From the NCBI GenBank assembly GCA_903879915.1, contig CAIRNJ010000072.1:1-61860 (forward strand): a stretch of 61,860 nt of DNA, read 5' to 3'. The position numbers and the translations under genes are program-made. Of this stretch, positions 49,973 to 60,032 are shown piece by piece. The notes under the pieces were generated by a model. The model made no database searches, had not been told where the DNA came from, and was given only the letters and a program-made list of their open reading frames with translations. The first letter of the stretch is position 1. Each line of letters starts with the position of its first letter. The DNA is from an uncultured Elusimicrobia bacterium. GTDB lineage: Bacteria > Elusimicrobiota > Elusimicrobia > Elusimicrobiales > UBA9959.

Positions 49973-50605
49973 CTAATACCCGCTGACGGAAAAGTGCATG
50001 AAATCTTTCTGCCCGCCCTCTATTTCCCCGCCCCATTTGAAACCGGCGGCGCGCATGGCCCGCGTTATTTTTGAATCCTTGGTCAGCGCGCCCCTGCCGC
50101 CGGGTTTCCAGGCGCCGCCCTGTATCAGCCGGCAGCCGGGCCCGAACTTCGGGCAGTGGTCGTAAAGGCCGTTCTTCGAACGGTTGATGTCCACCGCCGC
50201 GCCATAGGCGTGGTTGCTGAAGCCGGTGCGGTTGCCGCCCACCAGCGGGTTCTTGGTGCGGCCCGGCCGGTAGCCGGTCACCTCCAGCACGGGCTCCCCT
50301 TCCTTCAGCAGGCGCTCCAGTACGGCCTGCAGTTTATCCGCTATCTTACTGCAGGCCAGGAACGGTTCCAGGCCGCCGGCTTTCACCAGCTTCTGGTCCT
50401 CGAGGCACACGGTGCAGCCGCTACCCGGGTCTTTTTCCTCGGCGGTAAGCCCGGAGTAAGGGTGGCTGACCTTCTTCTGGTTCACGGCCTGCTTTTTATG
50501 GACGTTCCAGTTGTAGACGTCGTAGGTGCAGGTTGCCGGCCTGGCCGGCTCTTCGGCGGCCAGCGGCGCGGAGCACGTCAACAGCAGCAGCAGTATTTTT
50601 TTCAT
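49973..50605 (-). CDS. Exported M15/extensin-like peptidase
   Basis: 210 residues. Signal peptide, then GNRTGFSNHAYGAAVDINRS, giving the His and Asp zinc ligands, and KDFMHFS with the final His. The family comprises VanY-type D-Ala-D-Ala carboxypeptidases and endolysin-like L,D-peptidases of peptidoglycan. Four to six cysteines suggest disulphides. The gene follows pbpC by 3 bp on the same strand, so it joins the peptidoglycan operon. It converges on the MATE gene with a 2-bp gap. Confidence 0.82.
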   Translation of the reverse strand: MKKILLLLLTCSAPLAAEEPARPATCTYDVYNWNVHKKQAVNQKKVSHPYSGLTAEEKDPGSGCTVCLEDQKLVKAGGLEPFLACSKIADKLQAVLERLLKEGEPVLEVTGYRPGRTKNPLVGGNRTGFSNHAYGAAVDINRSKNGLYDHCPKFGPGCRLIQGGAWKPGGRGALTKDSKITRAMRAAGFKWGGEIEGGQKDFMHFSVSGY

Positions 50606-50608
50606 AAA

Positions 50609-52753
50609 TTAACGCAGCACGGTGAAATGCACCGGCCTGGACCGCAGCGGGCGCCCGCCGCTCATTACGCTGAAACTGGCGCTGTGGCGGCCCGGCTCCA
50701 GCGGCCAGGCCGCCCTGGGGCCGCGCTCGGGCAGTTCCCTGGCGTCCACGCTCCAGACGGCTTCGGGGTCGTCCAGCGAAGCTTTCAGGAAAATAGCCTG
50801 CGCGGCCCGGGGCGTGTGGGGGTCTATGCGGAAAATATCCCCGTCTACCGGGTATTTCACCGCGGCTGCGCCGGCTGCCGCGGCGGCCGTACCGGCCGCG
50901 GCCGCGCCGTGCAGCGCGCAGACGCCGGAGGGCAGGTGCCCGGGCAGGAACAGCTCGTCGATGGACGAGGCGCAGGCCGGCCCGGGCAGCAGGCCGGATT
51001 CCGGGCAGATACGCGCGGTACGCAGCTGCGGCGGCGCCCTGAACGCGGTGGAACCATAAAGCTCTTTCATCCGCAGCGCCGCTTCGCGCAGCACCGGCGC
51101 CGCCCCGGTAATGCCGGAGATCTTGCGCATGGGCGAGCCGTCGAAATTCCCCACCCAGACGCCTATGGTCCATTGCGGGGTATAGCCCACGGCCCAGTTA
51201 TCCCGGTAATCCTTGGTGGTGCCGGTCTTGGCGGCGAAAGCGAAAGGCAGGTTGAACGGCGAATCCAGGCCGAAGGCGGCGGCGCGGGCGGAATTATCGC
51301 CCAGGATATCGGTGACCAGGTACGCCTCGCTGCGCCCTAAGATCCGGCGCGCGCCGCTCACGGGGCGCCCGGCTTCGAACACCGCCGGTAGCCAGATGCC
51401 GCCGCGGGCCAGCGCCGCGTAAGCGTTGGTGAGCTCCAGCAGCTTCACCTCGCCGTTGCCCAGCGCGAGGCCCGCCCCGTAATATTCCGCCGGCTTGTCC
51501 AGCGACCCGAACCCCGCCGACCGCAGTAAAGCCAGGAAAGCGCCGGTGCCGGTCTTTTCCGCCAGCCGCACGGCGGGGATGTTGTAGGAGCAGGCCAGGG
51601 CTTCCCGCAGGCGCACTTTGCCGTGATACTTGCGGTCGTAGTTCAGCGGCGTATAGCCGCCCGCCGCGTACAGCGGCTCGTCCTCTATCAGGTCGGAAGC
51701 CTTCGCGCCTTTCGAGAACGCCAGCCCGTAAAGAAATGGTTTAAGGGCCGAACCGGGCTGGCGCGGGGAGATCACGCCGTCGACCTGCCCGAAACCGCGC
51801 GCGTCGAAGAAATCATTGGAGCCCACCCAGGCCAGGATGCCGCCCGTGGCGTTATCGAGCACCAGCACCGCGCCGTTGCGCACGTTGTGGGTGCGGGCGA
51901 GCACCGCCAGCTGGTTGGACAGCGCGCCCGCCGCGGCCGCCTGCGCCGAAAGGTCCAGCGTGGTCCGTATAGCGCCCGCGCGCCCGCCGGAATTGGCCAG
52001 CACGAACGCACAAAAATGCGGGGCTTCGAACGGCTGTTTCTCCAGGTGTACGCCCGGCGGCTCTTTCAGCGCCAGGCGGTAGGTCTCGCCGTCCACATAG
52101 CCCAGCTCCAGCAGCTTGCGCAGTATGGCGCGCTGGCGCGCGGCGTACTCTTTGGGCCGCCGCACGGGGTCGTAAAGCACCGGCGACTTGGGAATGCCGG
52201 CCAGCCCCGCGGCCTGCGCCAGCGTCAGGTCGCGCGCCGGTATGCCGTAGTAGGCGCGCGCCGCCGCCTGCACGCCGGCGGTAAAGTTGCCGTAAGAGAC
52301 GCTGTTAAGATAGCCCTCGAGGATCTCGCCCTTGCTGTGCCCGCCCTCCAGGCGCAGGGCGGAGAACATCTCCGCCGCTTTGCCGAAGAAGCTTTTGGGG
52401 CGCGGCGCAAGCGCCCGCGCCAGCTGCTGGGTGATGGTGGAAGCCCCCGACACGGTGCGGCCGTTCTTAGTATTCTGCCACAGCGCGCGGCCCACCGCTT
52501 TCAGGTCCACGCCGGGGTGGGTAAAGAAACGGCGGTCCTCCGCGGCCACGGTGGCCAATATCAGCCACGGGGACATCTCTTCCAGCCCCACCGGCTCGGA
52601 GCGCGCAGCGCCGCCGGAAAGATAGGCCCGCAGCGGCCGGCCGCTGACGTCCGACAGGCGCACGGACGCGGCCGGCGAAAGGTCCGCGGCCCGCGCCGGG
52701 ACGGCCGCCAGCCAGAGCGCGGCGGTCATCGCCGCCGCCGTGCGAAGCCTCAT
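50609..52753 (-). CDS. pbpC: Penicillin-binding protein 1C
   Basis: 714 residues. Signal or anchor, glycosyltransferase domain (GT51, E72 in AEDRRFFTHPG, STITQQLAR), transpeptidase with SALK (S335, K338), SYN and KTGTTKD, and a C-terminal BiPBP_C beta domain of about 85 residues. It polymerises and cross-links peptidoglycan. It overlaps the alpha-2-macroglobulin gene by 4 bp (ATGA), the typical pbpC partnership. Confidence 0.95.
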   Translation of the reverse strand: MRLRTAAAMTAALWLAAVPARAADLSPAASVRLSDVSGRPLRAYLSGGAARSEPVGLEEMSPWLILATVAAEDRRFFTHPGVDLKAVGRALWQNTKNGRTVSGASTITQQLARALAPRPKSFFGKAAEMFSALRLEGGHSKGEILEGYLNSVSYGNFTAGVQAAARAYYGIPARDLTLAQAAGLAGIPKSPVLYDPVRRPKEYAARQRAILRKLLELGYVDGETYRLALKEPPGVHLEKQPFEAPHFCAFVLANSGGRAGAIRTTLDLSAQAAAAGALSNQLAVLARTHNVRNGAVLVLDNATGGILAWVGSNDFFDARGFGQVDGVISPRQPGSALKPFLYGLAFSKGAKASDLIEDEPLYAAGGYTPLNYDRKYHGKVRLREALACSYNIPAVRLAEKTGTGAFLALLRSAGFGSLDKPAEYYGAGLALGNGEVKLLELTNAYAALARGGIWLPAVFEAGRPVSGARRILGRSEAYLVTDILGDNSARAAAFGLDSPFNLPFAFAAKTGTTKDYRDNWAVGYTPQWTIGVWVGNFDGSPMRKISGITGAAPVLREAALRMKELYGSTAFRAPPQLRTARICPESGLLPGPACASSIDELFLPGHLPSGVCALHGAAAAGTAAAAAGAAAVKYPVDGDIFRIDPHTPRAAQAIFLKASLDDPEAVWSVDARELPERGPRAAWPLEPGRHSASFSVMSGGRPLRSRPVHFTVLR

Positions 52754-55700
52754 TTTTGTATCTCCACCTCGGTAGCCGCGGTGCGGCCGAACACTTCGGG
52801 CTCGTACATGCCTTCCACCAGCGTGGAAGGCCCGTAGAAGACGCCGGGCGTAGTAGCCTGCACGATGTAGGAATACTTATGCTCGCCCTTGGTCAGGTAA
52901 TCGGCGAAGATCAGCACGCGGTCGTCGTACTGCTCGCTGCGCTCGAATTCCCCCCACCAGCCGCCGCGGGCGCCGCTCTGCGCCAGGGCCGCGGCGTCGC
53001 TCGCGCTCTCCACCGCGAAGGCGGTATTGACCACCTCGAGCCCGGCGGGCACGGGGTCGTTGACCGCCACGAAAGTGCGGTCCTGCGCCGTCTTAACAGT
53101 GATGGTGACGATAGCGCGCGCTCCCGCCTTCAGTACGCCGGAACCGCCGGCCAGCGGCTTTATGGTACGGGAGATCTCGAACCCTTCGGCGGCGGGGGCA
53201 TCCCTCTTCTCCGGGGCAAAGCCCATGCGCGCCGTATAATAGAGCCGCCCCGTGCCGGCCTTGGAGAACGCGACGTTAACGGTGTCTCCCGCGTCGAAGA
53301 TATACTTGAAGTCCACCTTCGCGCCCTGCGAGGACAGGGTCCTGCCGCGGAACGTCCCGCTGTACAGCCGCGCGGCGGTCTTCGTCTTGACTATCTCGGC
53401 GGTGAAGTCGGGCACCGCGCTCTCGTAGCGGCGGTAGAAGCCCTGAAAAGCGCGCAGCCCGGCGGCGTTCTCCGCCGTGGTGCGCCAGCGGCCCCGGGCT
53501 TTGCGCTCCGAGGTCAGCCACTTAACCGCTTTCTCGTCGCCGGCGAAGCCGCCCTCCGCCTCGAGCAGAGCGTCCAGCATCACGGCCGTGGTCTGTACCG
53601 CCGTATTATGCAGCCAGGGCATGGCCTCCGCGTCCTCGAAATGCAGCTGGGTGGGCGTATAGCGGCCCTGGTTCATTATCTCCGACGCCAGCTGCTTCGC
53701 CGCCTTAGCGTCGAAACCTATGAGTCTGGCCGCCTTCAACATATAGGCTTTAGCCAGGTAAGGCAGCTGGTCGCGCCGCTGGTAAAGCTGGGTGAAGTAC
53801 GCCCGCATGGGGGCGCCGTTGAGCGCCAGCGCGTACACCGCGTAAGCCCGCGCGGCGTAATCCTCGCTCTGGCTGTAAGGATACGCCCAATCCCTTTTCG
53901 GATTTTCAAGGTAGGCTTTCAGCCAGTCCGCGGCCCGCGCAGTAGCGGCGGCGTCCGTCTTATAACCTTCCCTGGCCGCCAGCGCCGAAGCTTCCAGCGC
54001 GTAAGCGGTAAGGTAGGGGTCGGGGATATAACAATAATCCGTCCAGTAGCAGAACCCGCCGGAGGAGTGCTGGTAGTCGCCTATGCGCTCGAACACTTTC
54101 TGCGTTTCGGCTTTGAGCGTTCCCAGGCCGCCCAGTTTGAATTCCGTTATCAGCGCCGCCCCGGTAATGACCGGCATAGCGCGCGACAGCTTCTGTTCGA
54201 GACAGCCGTAGGGATATTCCAGCAGGTAGCGCGTCCCTTCCTCCAGCCCGCTCAGGGCCGACGGGGAAAGGGTAAAAGCCACCTGGCCGGCAGCGCCCTT
54301 GTAAGGGATCTGCAGCGCCTCCGCAGCGGTACTTTCGGTCACGCCGGAAGTGGCGGCGTATTCCACGGGTTCCCGCACGCGCACCGGCAGTTTCCATTCC
54401 AGCCCGTCGGTCTCGGGGCCGGCCTTCGCCCGGAATTTGAACACCGTGGTGCCCGGCTTCTCGGCTTTGCACTGCCAGACCAGCTCCGCGGCCTTGCCGC
54501 CGTCCACCGAGGCCTGGCGCCGGCGCTCGCCGGTCATGGAGACCGCGTCGCCGGTCAGCTCCACCGCCAGCGTAACGGAAGAGACCAGTTCGGAATAATT
54601 ATGCAGCACGGCGCCGCAGTCGAACGTATCGCCCGGGCGCGCCAGCCGCGGCAGGCTGGGCCTGAGCATCAAAGGCTTGGAAACGGTCAGAGAGGAATCG
54701 CCGGAGCCGAAGCGCCGGCCCGCGGACGCAGCGGCCATCAGGCGGAAGCGCGTAAGGTTGTCGGGCAGCTTGAACGACACGCGGGCGTAGCCGTCCGGGC
54801 CGGTGAGCACCGACGGGTTCCAGTAGGCGGTAGGCACGAATTTGGAGCGCAGGTCTATGCCGGCCAGCGCCGCGCCGCCGCCGCCGCCGCGCGCCTCGCC
54901 TTTTTCGCCGTAGCTGCGCTGCCCTATCACGTGCAGCCGCGAATCCACGGTCATCACGTTCAGCGGGCGAGGCCCGTAGAAAGGAGAGAAGAGGTCGGGC
55001 GTGGCGTAGCCGGTCAGGCTCAGCACGCCCTCGTCCACGGCGAACACCGTAGCCTCGGCCTGCACGGGGCGGCCGCTCTCGTCGGTGGCGCGCACTTCCA
55101 GCTCCACGGTATCGCCGGGCCGGTACTTGGGCCGCGCGCTTTTCACGGCCACTTTCAGCCGCCTGCCGCCGGGGTTCACGTTCAGGTTCACGTAGCCGAA
55201 CTTGGCCTGCGGCTTGGAGAGGTCGGAGTCCCCGTCGTCGGAATACTTCTGCTCGTCTGCGCGGCCTTTTACGAGTATCACGCTCACGTAGGCGTTGGGC
55301 AGGTATTTTTCCTTTATCGGCACCTGGATGAAATCCGAGCCGCCTTTGGTGACCACGGTCCAGCGGTCCAACACGCCTTCCCTTTCCACGGTAACCAGCG
55401 CCAGCGCCTCCGCGTACGGGGATTTGACCAGGATGCGCGCCGTATCGCCGGGCTTGTATTCCGTCTTCTCGGCCGCCAGTTCTATGATGTCGCTGTCTTC
55501 GCGCGCCCACCAGGAGTCCCCGCCGCCCAGCACGTAAAAGCTGAAAGAGGAAGCGCTGCTCCGCCCCTCCTCGTCTGCGCCGGAGACGGTGAAGATATAA
55601 TAACCGCCCTCGGCCGGCGTGCAGGTCCAGGTACCGGTTGAGCCGGAGGACACGAACGCCGAGCTTGAGACCACGGTGTCCTTGACTTCGCTGACCCATT

Positions 55701-58500
55701 CAAGGCGCCCGCCCAGCCCGGCCCGCCGGGAGCTCAGCCATTGGCGTTTGACAAGCTTAGCTTCGCCCTTTATGCCCGCCGCCGCGCCGCCGTCGGGCCG
55801 CACGGTCACTATTTCGGCGCTCCAGGGTTTGCCCGCGTCCAGGAACCCGCCGGAGGCCTTCAGCCCGAAATATACGTTGGCGCGGTGCACCCAGGCGCGC
55901 GCGCGGCCGAACAGCCGCTGGCGTTCGGGATCCGTAACGCCCGCCTCCAGCGTGGCGCTGACGGCGCCGGCCCCGGGCAGCGTTTTAGGCAGGTCCGTCT
56001 CGGCCAGGGCCTTGCCCTTCGCATCCAGCTCGGCGCCGCCGGCGCCCGCCTGCCTGCCGCTGAAACCCTGATGATCCTCGTAGCTGCCGAAGGTGAAATC
56101 GTCGCAGCCCGGCGGAGAATAATGACCGGGTTCGAGCCGCAGCGTCCAGTCGGTCCTGCTGCCCGACATGGGCGCGCCGAAAAGATACCAGCCCTCTATG
56201 GCGGCGCTGAACTTCTCGCCCAGCAGGTAGCTTTCTTTCAGCGCCTGGGCTTTCACCTCGAATACCGCCGGCTTGAAAGCCTCCACTCTGAAAGTTTCGG
56301 TAAAAAGAAAAGGGCGCTCTTTGCCCTGGTAGTCGCGGTAACTGCCCTCCTCGTCCTCTTCCACGGCCCGCGCCGTTGTTCTATCGTCCTCATAAGGCTC
56401 TGAAACCTCCACCGTCCAGACGCCGGTAGGCGCGCTCTCCGCCAGGGCGTAGGAATAATCGAAGGAGGAATAGAGCTGAGAGACCGGCGCGGTAGCCTTC
56501 AGCACGCGGTTGCCGCGCGAATCTGTGACGGAGATCTGCACGGTGTCCAGGTCCAGCGCTTCCCAGTCCCCGCCGGAAAGCTTCCGCCCTACGCCTTTAA
56601 GGTTAACGGTCTCGCCGGGCCGGTAGATGCCGCGCTCGGTGAACAGCGCCGCGCCGTAGCGGCGCGGGCGCGGATAGTAGTCGTAATTGATGGAGAAGCG
56701 CCAGGGTTCGATCCCGCGCGTCCAGCCGGAGTTCATCACCGCCGCCCCGTTGGGATGGCGCGCGAAAAGCCAGAGGTCGGGCCTGCGCCAGCGGGCCCAG
56801 TCGGTTATGCCGAGCTTCAGCCAGCCGGGCGCGTCGGCGAAGCCGGCTTTATCGGTGGTCACGGTCCAGAGCACCTTGTTGGCGTCGTCGCGGATCTCCA
56901 CCGGGGTATTGGCCGCCGGGCGGCCGGTCTTAAGGTAAGTGGTCCAGATAAAGCTGGAATCCGGAGAGGTCTTGAAGGTCAGAGCGAGGCGCGTGACGTT
57001 ATCCAGCGCCGAAATAGAATACTCGTGCTGCGTAGGCACACGGGCGAACAGCAGCCCCCCCTGGTCCTTGGCTATCACGTCGCCGTAATCCAGGAAGGTC
57101 CGCAGGCGGGCGTTCCGAAGCCCGGAGCTGGGCTCCCAGGATTTTTCCACCTTGTTCTTAAGGACGGAGTCGTTGACCATCCCGCCGCTGTAGAACGGTA
57201 TGAAATCCTCGGGCTGCACAAGGCCTTTCACGATATTCACCGGGGCGGCGTTGACCGCCTCGGCCGGGTGGCGCGGCGGCAGATACCCTTCCAGCACACC
57301 GAAGCCCCCGGGCATAACGAACGACGGGCAATAGTCCTGCGTTTTTATCTCGAATTCGCGGTCCGCGCCCAGCTTGTTGCCGAAGATATCGGCCAGTTCG
57401 CCGGAGATCTTGAAGCGGTAAAGCGTATCAGGCTTGAAATCTATATCCGGCAGATAGACGGAAGCGCTGTCCTCCCCCCCGTACTGGTCGCCCCCGGAAT
57501 ATTCGGAGTCGTCGCCGCGCGAGGGGAATTTAACCTGCGGCTCGACCGAAAGGCGCTTATAGAATTCCCCGTAGCGCACCGGGTTGGAGAAAGCGAGCGA
57601 ATAGCCGGCCGGCAGGCAATGGTCCTGGGGCATGGCGGTTATGCTGAAAGTCCTGTAGGCGCTGAAATTGACCTCGCGCGCCTGCGCCAGACCCAGCACC
57701 CCCTGGGCGGAGCGCAGCCCCTGCTTGAACTTAAGCGTGTAGACGAAATCCGCCTTCAGCCCGCCCGAGGGTTTGATGGCCAGCACGGTGGCGGTGGAAA
57801 TATTGTGGTAATAGGGCCAGAGTTTCTTTACTTCGTCTTCCTTGGCCCGCCGCACGCCGGCGGAGATCTGGACGGAAGCCCCGTCCGGGCCGCGGCCTGT
57901 AAGTTCCAGCGCCTGGCGGGCGCGCGAGGGGTCCATGGGCAGAGTGAAGGCCGCGTACAGCTGCGAATCCAGCGCTACCCAGCGCTGGTTATTGTACGGC
58001 GAGCTGTTGAAAAGCGCCGGACGCGGTGTTTCGAAGAACCAGACCTCGTCCTCCGCCAGTTGTCCGCCGGAGACCTCCGACTTAACCCCTTTGTTGATCC
58101 TCACCGCGTAGACCGAAGCCGGCTTCAGCGCGGCGGCGGGTTCGAAAGCCAGCACGTGCGTGCCCTGCCAGCGGCAGCGGCCTTTTACGGGTGAAAGTTT
58201 CTTGAAAGTATCCAGCAGCGCGTCGGCCGGGCCGGTGTAGTTCTCATCCGTTACGTCCTCTACCGAGAACACTTCCGCGGGGCATTTAAGGGCGGCTTTT
58301 TCGGCCGAGGTCAGCGGCGCCATGGGCTGATTGAAAGTGGCGGTTATGGCGGCGGCCGCGGAAATATCCTGCACCGCGCCGTAAGGCGCTTTGGCCACGA
58401 TCCTGACTTCGGGCAGGTCCCCCGCCGCCGCCCGGCCTGCAGCCAGGCCCGCCGCGATAATGGATCCGGTCAAAATATATAAAAAAGTTTTGGTTTTCAC
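52750..58500 (-). CDS. Bacterial alpha-2-macroglobulin (YfhM/MagD type)
   Basis: 1916 residues. Signal peptide (TFLYILTGSIIAAGLAAGRA) without a lipobox Cys, then many MG domains, a bait region around residues 1150-1200, and the thioester site YGCLEQKLSRAM (C1433, Gln two residues after Glu). The thioester helical domain and a C-terminal receptor-binding-like MG domain follow. It traps attacking proteases covalently in the periplasm and guards the cell wall with PbpC. I chose GTG 58500 because AGGGGGA lies five bases upstream, inside the longer frame that starts at GTG 58524. TATAAT lies about 30 bp before it. Confidence 0.95.
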   Translation of the reverse strand: MKTKTFLYILTGSIIAAGLAAGRAAAGDLPEVRIVAKAPYGAVQDISAAAAITATFNQPMAPLTSAEKAALKCPAEVFSVEDVTDENYTGPADALLDTFKKLSPVKGRCRWQGTHVLAFEPAAALKPASVYAVRINKGVKSEVSGGQLAEDEVWFFETPRPALFNSSPYNNQRWVALDSQLYAAFTLPMDPSRARQALELTGRGPDGASVQISAGVRRAKEDEVKKLWPYYHNISTATVLAIKPSGGLKADFVYTLKFKQGLRSAQGVLGLAQAREVNFSAYRTFSITAMPQDHCLPAGYSLAFSNPVRYGEFYKRLSVEPQVKFPSRGDDSEYSGGDQYGGEDSASVYLPDIDFKPDTLYRFKISGELADIFGNKLGADREFEIKTQDYCPSFVMPGGFGVLEGYLPPRHPAEAVNAAPVNIVKGLVQPEDFIPFYSGGMVNDSVLKNKVEKSWEPSSGLRNARLRTFLDYGDVIAKDQGGLLFARVPTQHEYSISALDNVTRLALTFKTSPDSSFIWTTYLKTGRPAANTPVEIRDDANKVLWTVTTDKAGFADAPGWLKLGITDWARWRRPDLWLFARHPNGAAVMNSGWTRGIEPWRFSINYDYYPRPRRYGAALFTERGIYRPGETVNLKGVGRKLSGGDWEALDLDTVQISVTDSRGNRVLKATAPVSQLYSSFDYSYALAESAPTGVWTVEVSEPYEDDRTTARAVEEDEEGSYRDYQGKERPFLFTETFRVEAFKPAVFEVKAQALKESYLLGEKFSAAIEGWYLFGAPMSGSRTDWTLRLEPGHYSPPGCDDFTFGSYEDHQGFSGRQAGAGGAELDAKGKALAETDLPKTLPGAGAVSATLEAGVTDPERQRLFGRARAWVHRANVYFGLKASGGFLDAGKPWSAEIVTVRPDGGAAAGIKGEAKLVKRQWLSSRRAGLGGRLEWVSEVKDTVVSSSAFVSSGSTGTWTCTPAEGGYYIFTVSGADEEGRSSASSFSFYVLGGGDSWWAREDSDIIELAAEKTEYKPGDTARILVKSPYAEALALVTVEREGVLDRWTVVTKGGSDFIQVPIKEKYLPNAYVSVILVKGRADEQKYSDDGDSDLSKPQAKFGYVNLNVNPGGRRLKVAVKSARPKYRPGDTVELEVRATDESGRPVQAEATVFAVDEGVLSLTGYATPDLFSPFYGPRPLNVMTVDSRLHVIGQRSYGEKGEARGGGGGAALAGIDLRSKFVPTAYWNPSVLTGPDGYARVSFKLPDNLTRFRLMAAASAGRRFGSGDSSLTVSKPLMLRPSLPRLARPGDTFDCGAVLHNYSELVSSVTLAVELTGDAVSMTGERRRQASVDGGKAAELVWQCKAEKPGTTVFKFRAKAGPETDGLEWKLPVRVREPVEYAATSGVTESTAAEALQIPYKGAAGQVAFTLSPSALSGLEEGTRYLLEYPYGCLEQKLSRAMPVITGAALITEFKLGGLGTLKAETQKVFERIGDYQHSSGGFCYWTDYCYIPDPYLTAYALEASALAAREGYKTDAAATARAADWLKAYLENPKRDWAYPYSQSEDYAARAYAVYALALNGAPMRAYFTQLYQRRDQLPYLAKAYMLKAARLIGFDAKAAKQLASEIMNQGRYTPTQLHFEDAEAMPWLHNTAVQTTAVMLDALLEAEGGFAGDEKAVKWLTSERKARGRWRTTAENAAGLRAFQGFYRRYESAVPDFTAEIVKTKTAARLYSGTFRGRTLSSQGAKVDFKYIFDAGDTVNVAFSKAGTGRLYYTARMGFAPEKRDAPAAEGFEISRTIKPLAGGSGVLKAGARAIVTITVKTAQDRTFVAVNDPVPAGLEVVNTAFAVESASDAAALAQSGARGGWWGEFERSEQYDDRVLIFADYLTKGEHKYSYIVQATTPGVFYGPSTLVEGMYEPEVFGRTAATEVEIQK

Positions 58501-58529
58501 TGTTCCCCCTGAATTTTCAGCCACACCTG

Positions 58530-58535
58530 ATTATA
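58530..58535 (-). promoter_or_regulatory. -10 box of the alpha-2-macroglobulin operon
   Basis: TATAAT on the minus strand, 29 bp before GTG 58500. The -35 at 17 bp (GCGTCC) is poor. Confidence 0.45.
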
Positions 58536-58573
58536 GTAATTTGCGGTCAGCCGGACGCATTATCCGAAAACTA

Positions 58574-58599
58574 ACAGCCGCCCGGTGTGCCCGGACGGC
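58574..58599 (-). terminator. Terminator of the Lcl/DUF1566 operon
   Basis: Stem of 11 bp with one C/A mismatch (CAGCCGCCCGG against CCGGACGGCTG, loop TGTGC). On the minus strand it is followed by TTAGTTTTC. It lies 50 bp after the stop at 58650. Confidence 0.6.
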
Positions 58600-58649
58600 T
58601 GCAATGAGTTAGCGTTGCGAAGTATAATTAGCTTTAATTAAGAATGTCT

Positions 58650-59363
58650 TCACGAACCGCCGCGAACACACCGAACATAGTGGTTGGAGCCCTTATCGTA
58701 GAATGAAACAGTTCCATCATTAAAGTTCACACCCCACGCGGTCGGAACGGAAAGATAAACAATCTCTTCATCAATCTTCATCTGGATTTGGTTCTTTACA
58801 TATGTCGTAGAAGTCCAATACACATCAGGAAACGTATCCGGAAAATATGCAGTGGTTATAAAAGGAGAGGGAGTCATACCAAAATTAATTATGCTCATAA
58901 GTTCACGAGCATTGGGCAGACGCCAATCTTCATACCCAGCATAATGTAAATCCTCACATGTTGATATAGCGACTTCCCAGGTCACAGGCTCAGTAAAACC
59001 CGCCCCACCGGCAGGGTTTGCCATCCACACAAGCCCCGTAACATTATCAGTAGAAACAGTAACGGATAAATCCGATGTGTAGTTGATTTGGGTTGCCACT
59101 GGGGTGTATGTCCCGTCCTGTGCTAATTCTTCATTGGGGTCGGGGCATGGGATTACACTACCACTATAGGATGTGTCATAACACAATGTTTGGCCTGTAT
59201 CTGGAAGTTTCCATACATCATGACAATTCATTCCTGAATTATAAGAGTGTATAGACTGTGCTTGAATTAAGACACAGGTACTCAACAACAGAAACGCTAT
59301 AAAAAATAGTTTCTGACAACAAGGGCAAAAAAGAATAAACAGAATAGATATGATTCGTTGCAT
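58650..59363 (-). CDS. Exported Lcl/DUF1566 protein, paralogue 1
   Basis: 237 residues. Two hydrophobic stretches at the N-terminus, the second a signal peptide with cut near LIQAQ. The first domain has PDTGQTLCYDT and ends TDNVTGLVWMAN. The Lcl C-terminal domain shows YEDWRLPNARELMSIINFG, VYWTSTTY and HYVRCVRGG. This is a C-type-lectin-like or FGE-like fold, found in adhesins. ATG 59363 is preferred over GTG 59372 as the signal-peptide start. It follows its paralogue by about 20 bp and is terminated at 58574. Confidence 0.85.
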   Translation of the reverse strand: MQRIISILFILFCPCCQKLFFIAFLLLSTCVLIQAQSIHSYNSGMNCHDVWKLPDTGQTLCYDTSYSGSVIPCPDPNEELAQDGTYTPVATQINYTSDLSVTVSTDNVTGLVWMANPAGGAGFTEPVTWEVAISTCEDLHYAGYEDWRLPNARELMSIINFGMTPSPFITTAYFPDTFPDVYWTSTTYVKNQIQMKIDEEIVYLSVPTAWGVNFNDGTVSFYDKGSNHYVRCVRGGS

Positions 59364-59382
59364 AACATGCACGTTTCCTTAA

Positions 59383-60015
59383 TCAGGGACCACCGCGAAC
59401 ACAACGGACAAAAGCGTTGATATCTGCGTGACGGGCACTTACCTCTCCAAAATCAAAATTCACTACAAATTTAAACTCATTATAGTCATACCCGGTAGGG
59501 TCCAATTGCGTGGTTGATGTCCAATATATATCGGAAAACGTGTCAGGAAAAGCTGTACTATTTATTGCTGGATGAAGATTCTGATAATTCACTATGCTCA
59601 TAAGTTCGCGTACATTAGGAACTCGCCAATCAGCATAACCGGCATAAGTTAAGGATTCGCAGTAATATATAGCGGAATCCCATAAATAAAGGTCATATTC
59701 AGAACCAGCGTTTGTTATCCACATCAACCCTGTGCGATCATCCACCGTGACCAATGAAGCATCAGCAAGTTTATATACCGTGTATTTTGGTTGAGTTGAG
59801 CTCGGCATATAGGTCGCGTCTTGGGAGAAAGCCATATTGCAGGAGGTAAGTGGAGTCGTTGAAGCGTTATAACATATTTTCTGCCCGGTATCGGGGAAAC
59901 CGCAGTTCGAGAAACTGTGCGTAGAAATATCTATCAGCGCGGTCGCCGGAACAACAAACAAACAAGCAACGAACAAAGGGGAGAACAAAACAAGAAAAAC
60001 TTTAATGTTGCGCAT
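59383..60015 (-). CDS. Exported Lcl/DUF1566 protein, paralogue 2
   Basis: 210 residues, same design: signal peptide (MRNIKVFLVLFSPLFVACLF), FPDTGQKICYN, DDRTGLMWITN, YADWRVPNVRELMSIVNY, DIYWTSTTQ and AFVRCVRGG. It lies 17 bp after the fibre gene and 19 bp before paralogue 1, so all three are presumably co-transcribed. The two paralogues differ mainly outside these blocks, as expected of surface-exposed variants. Confidence 0.85.
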   Translation of the reverse strand: MRNIKVFLVLFSPLFVACLFVVPATALIDISTHSFSNCGFPDTGQKICYNASTTPLTSCNMAFSQDATYMPSSTQPKYTVYKLADASLVTVDDRTGLMWITNAGSEYDLYLWDSAIYYCESLTYAGYADWRVPNVRELMSIVNYQNLHPAINSTAFPDTFSDIYWTSTTQLDPTGYDYNEFKFVVNFDFGEVSARHADINAFVRCVRGGP

Positions 60016-60032
60016 AACAAATATGCCTCGTC

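Noticed and set aside
52756-55641. 961-codon plus-strand open frame
   Set aside because: Antisense to the alpha-2-macroglobulin gene, low-complexity basic composition.
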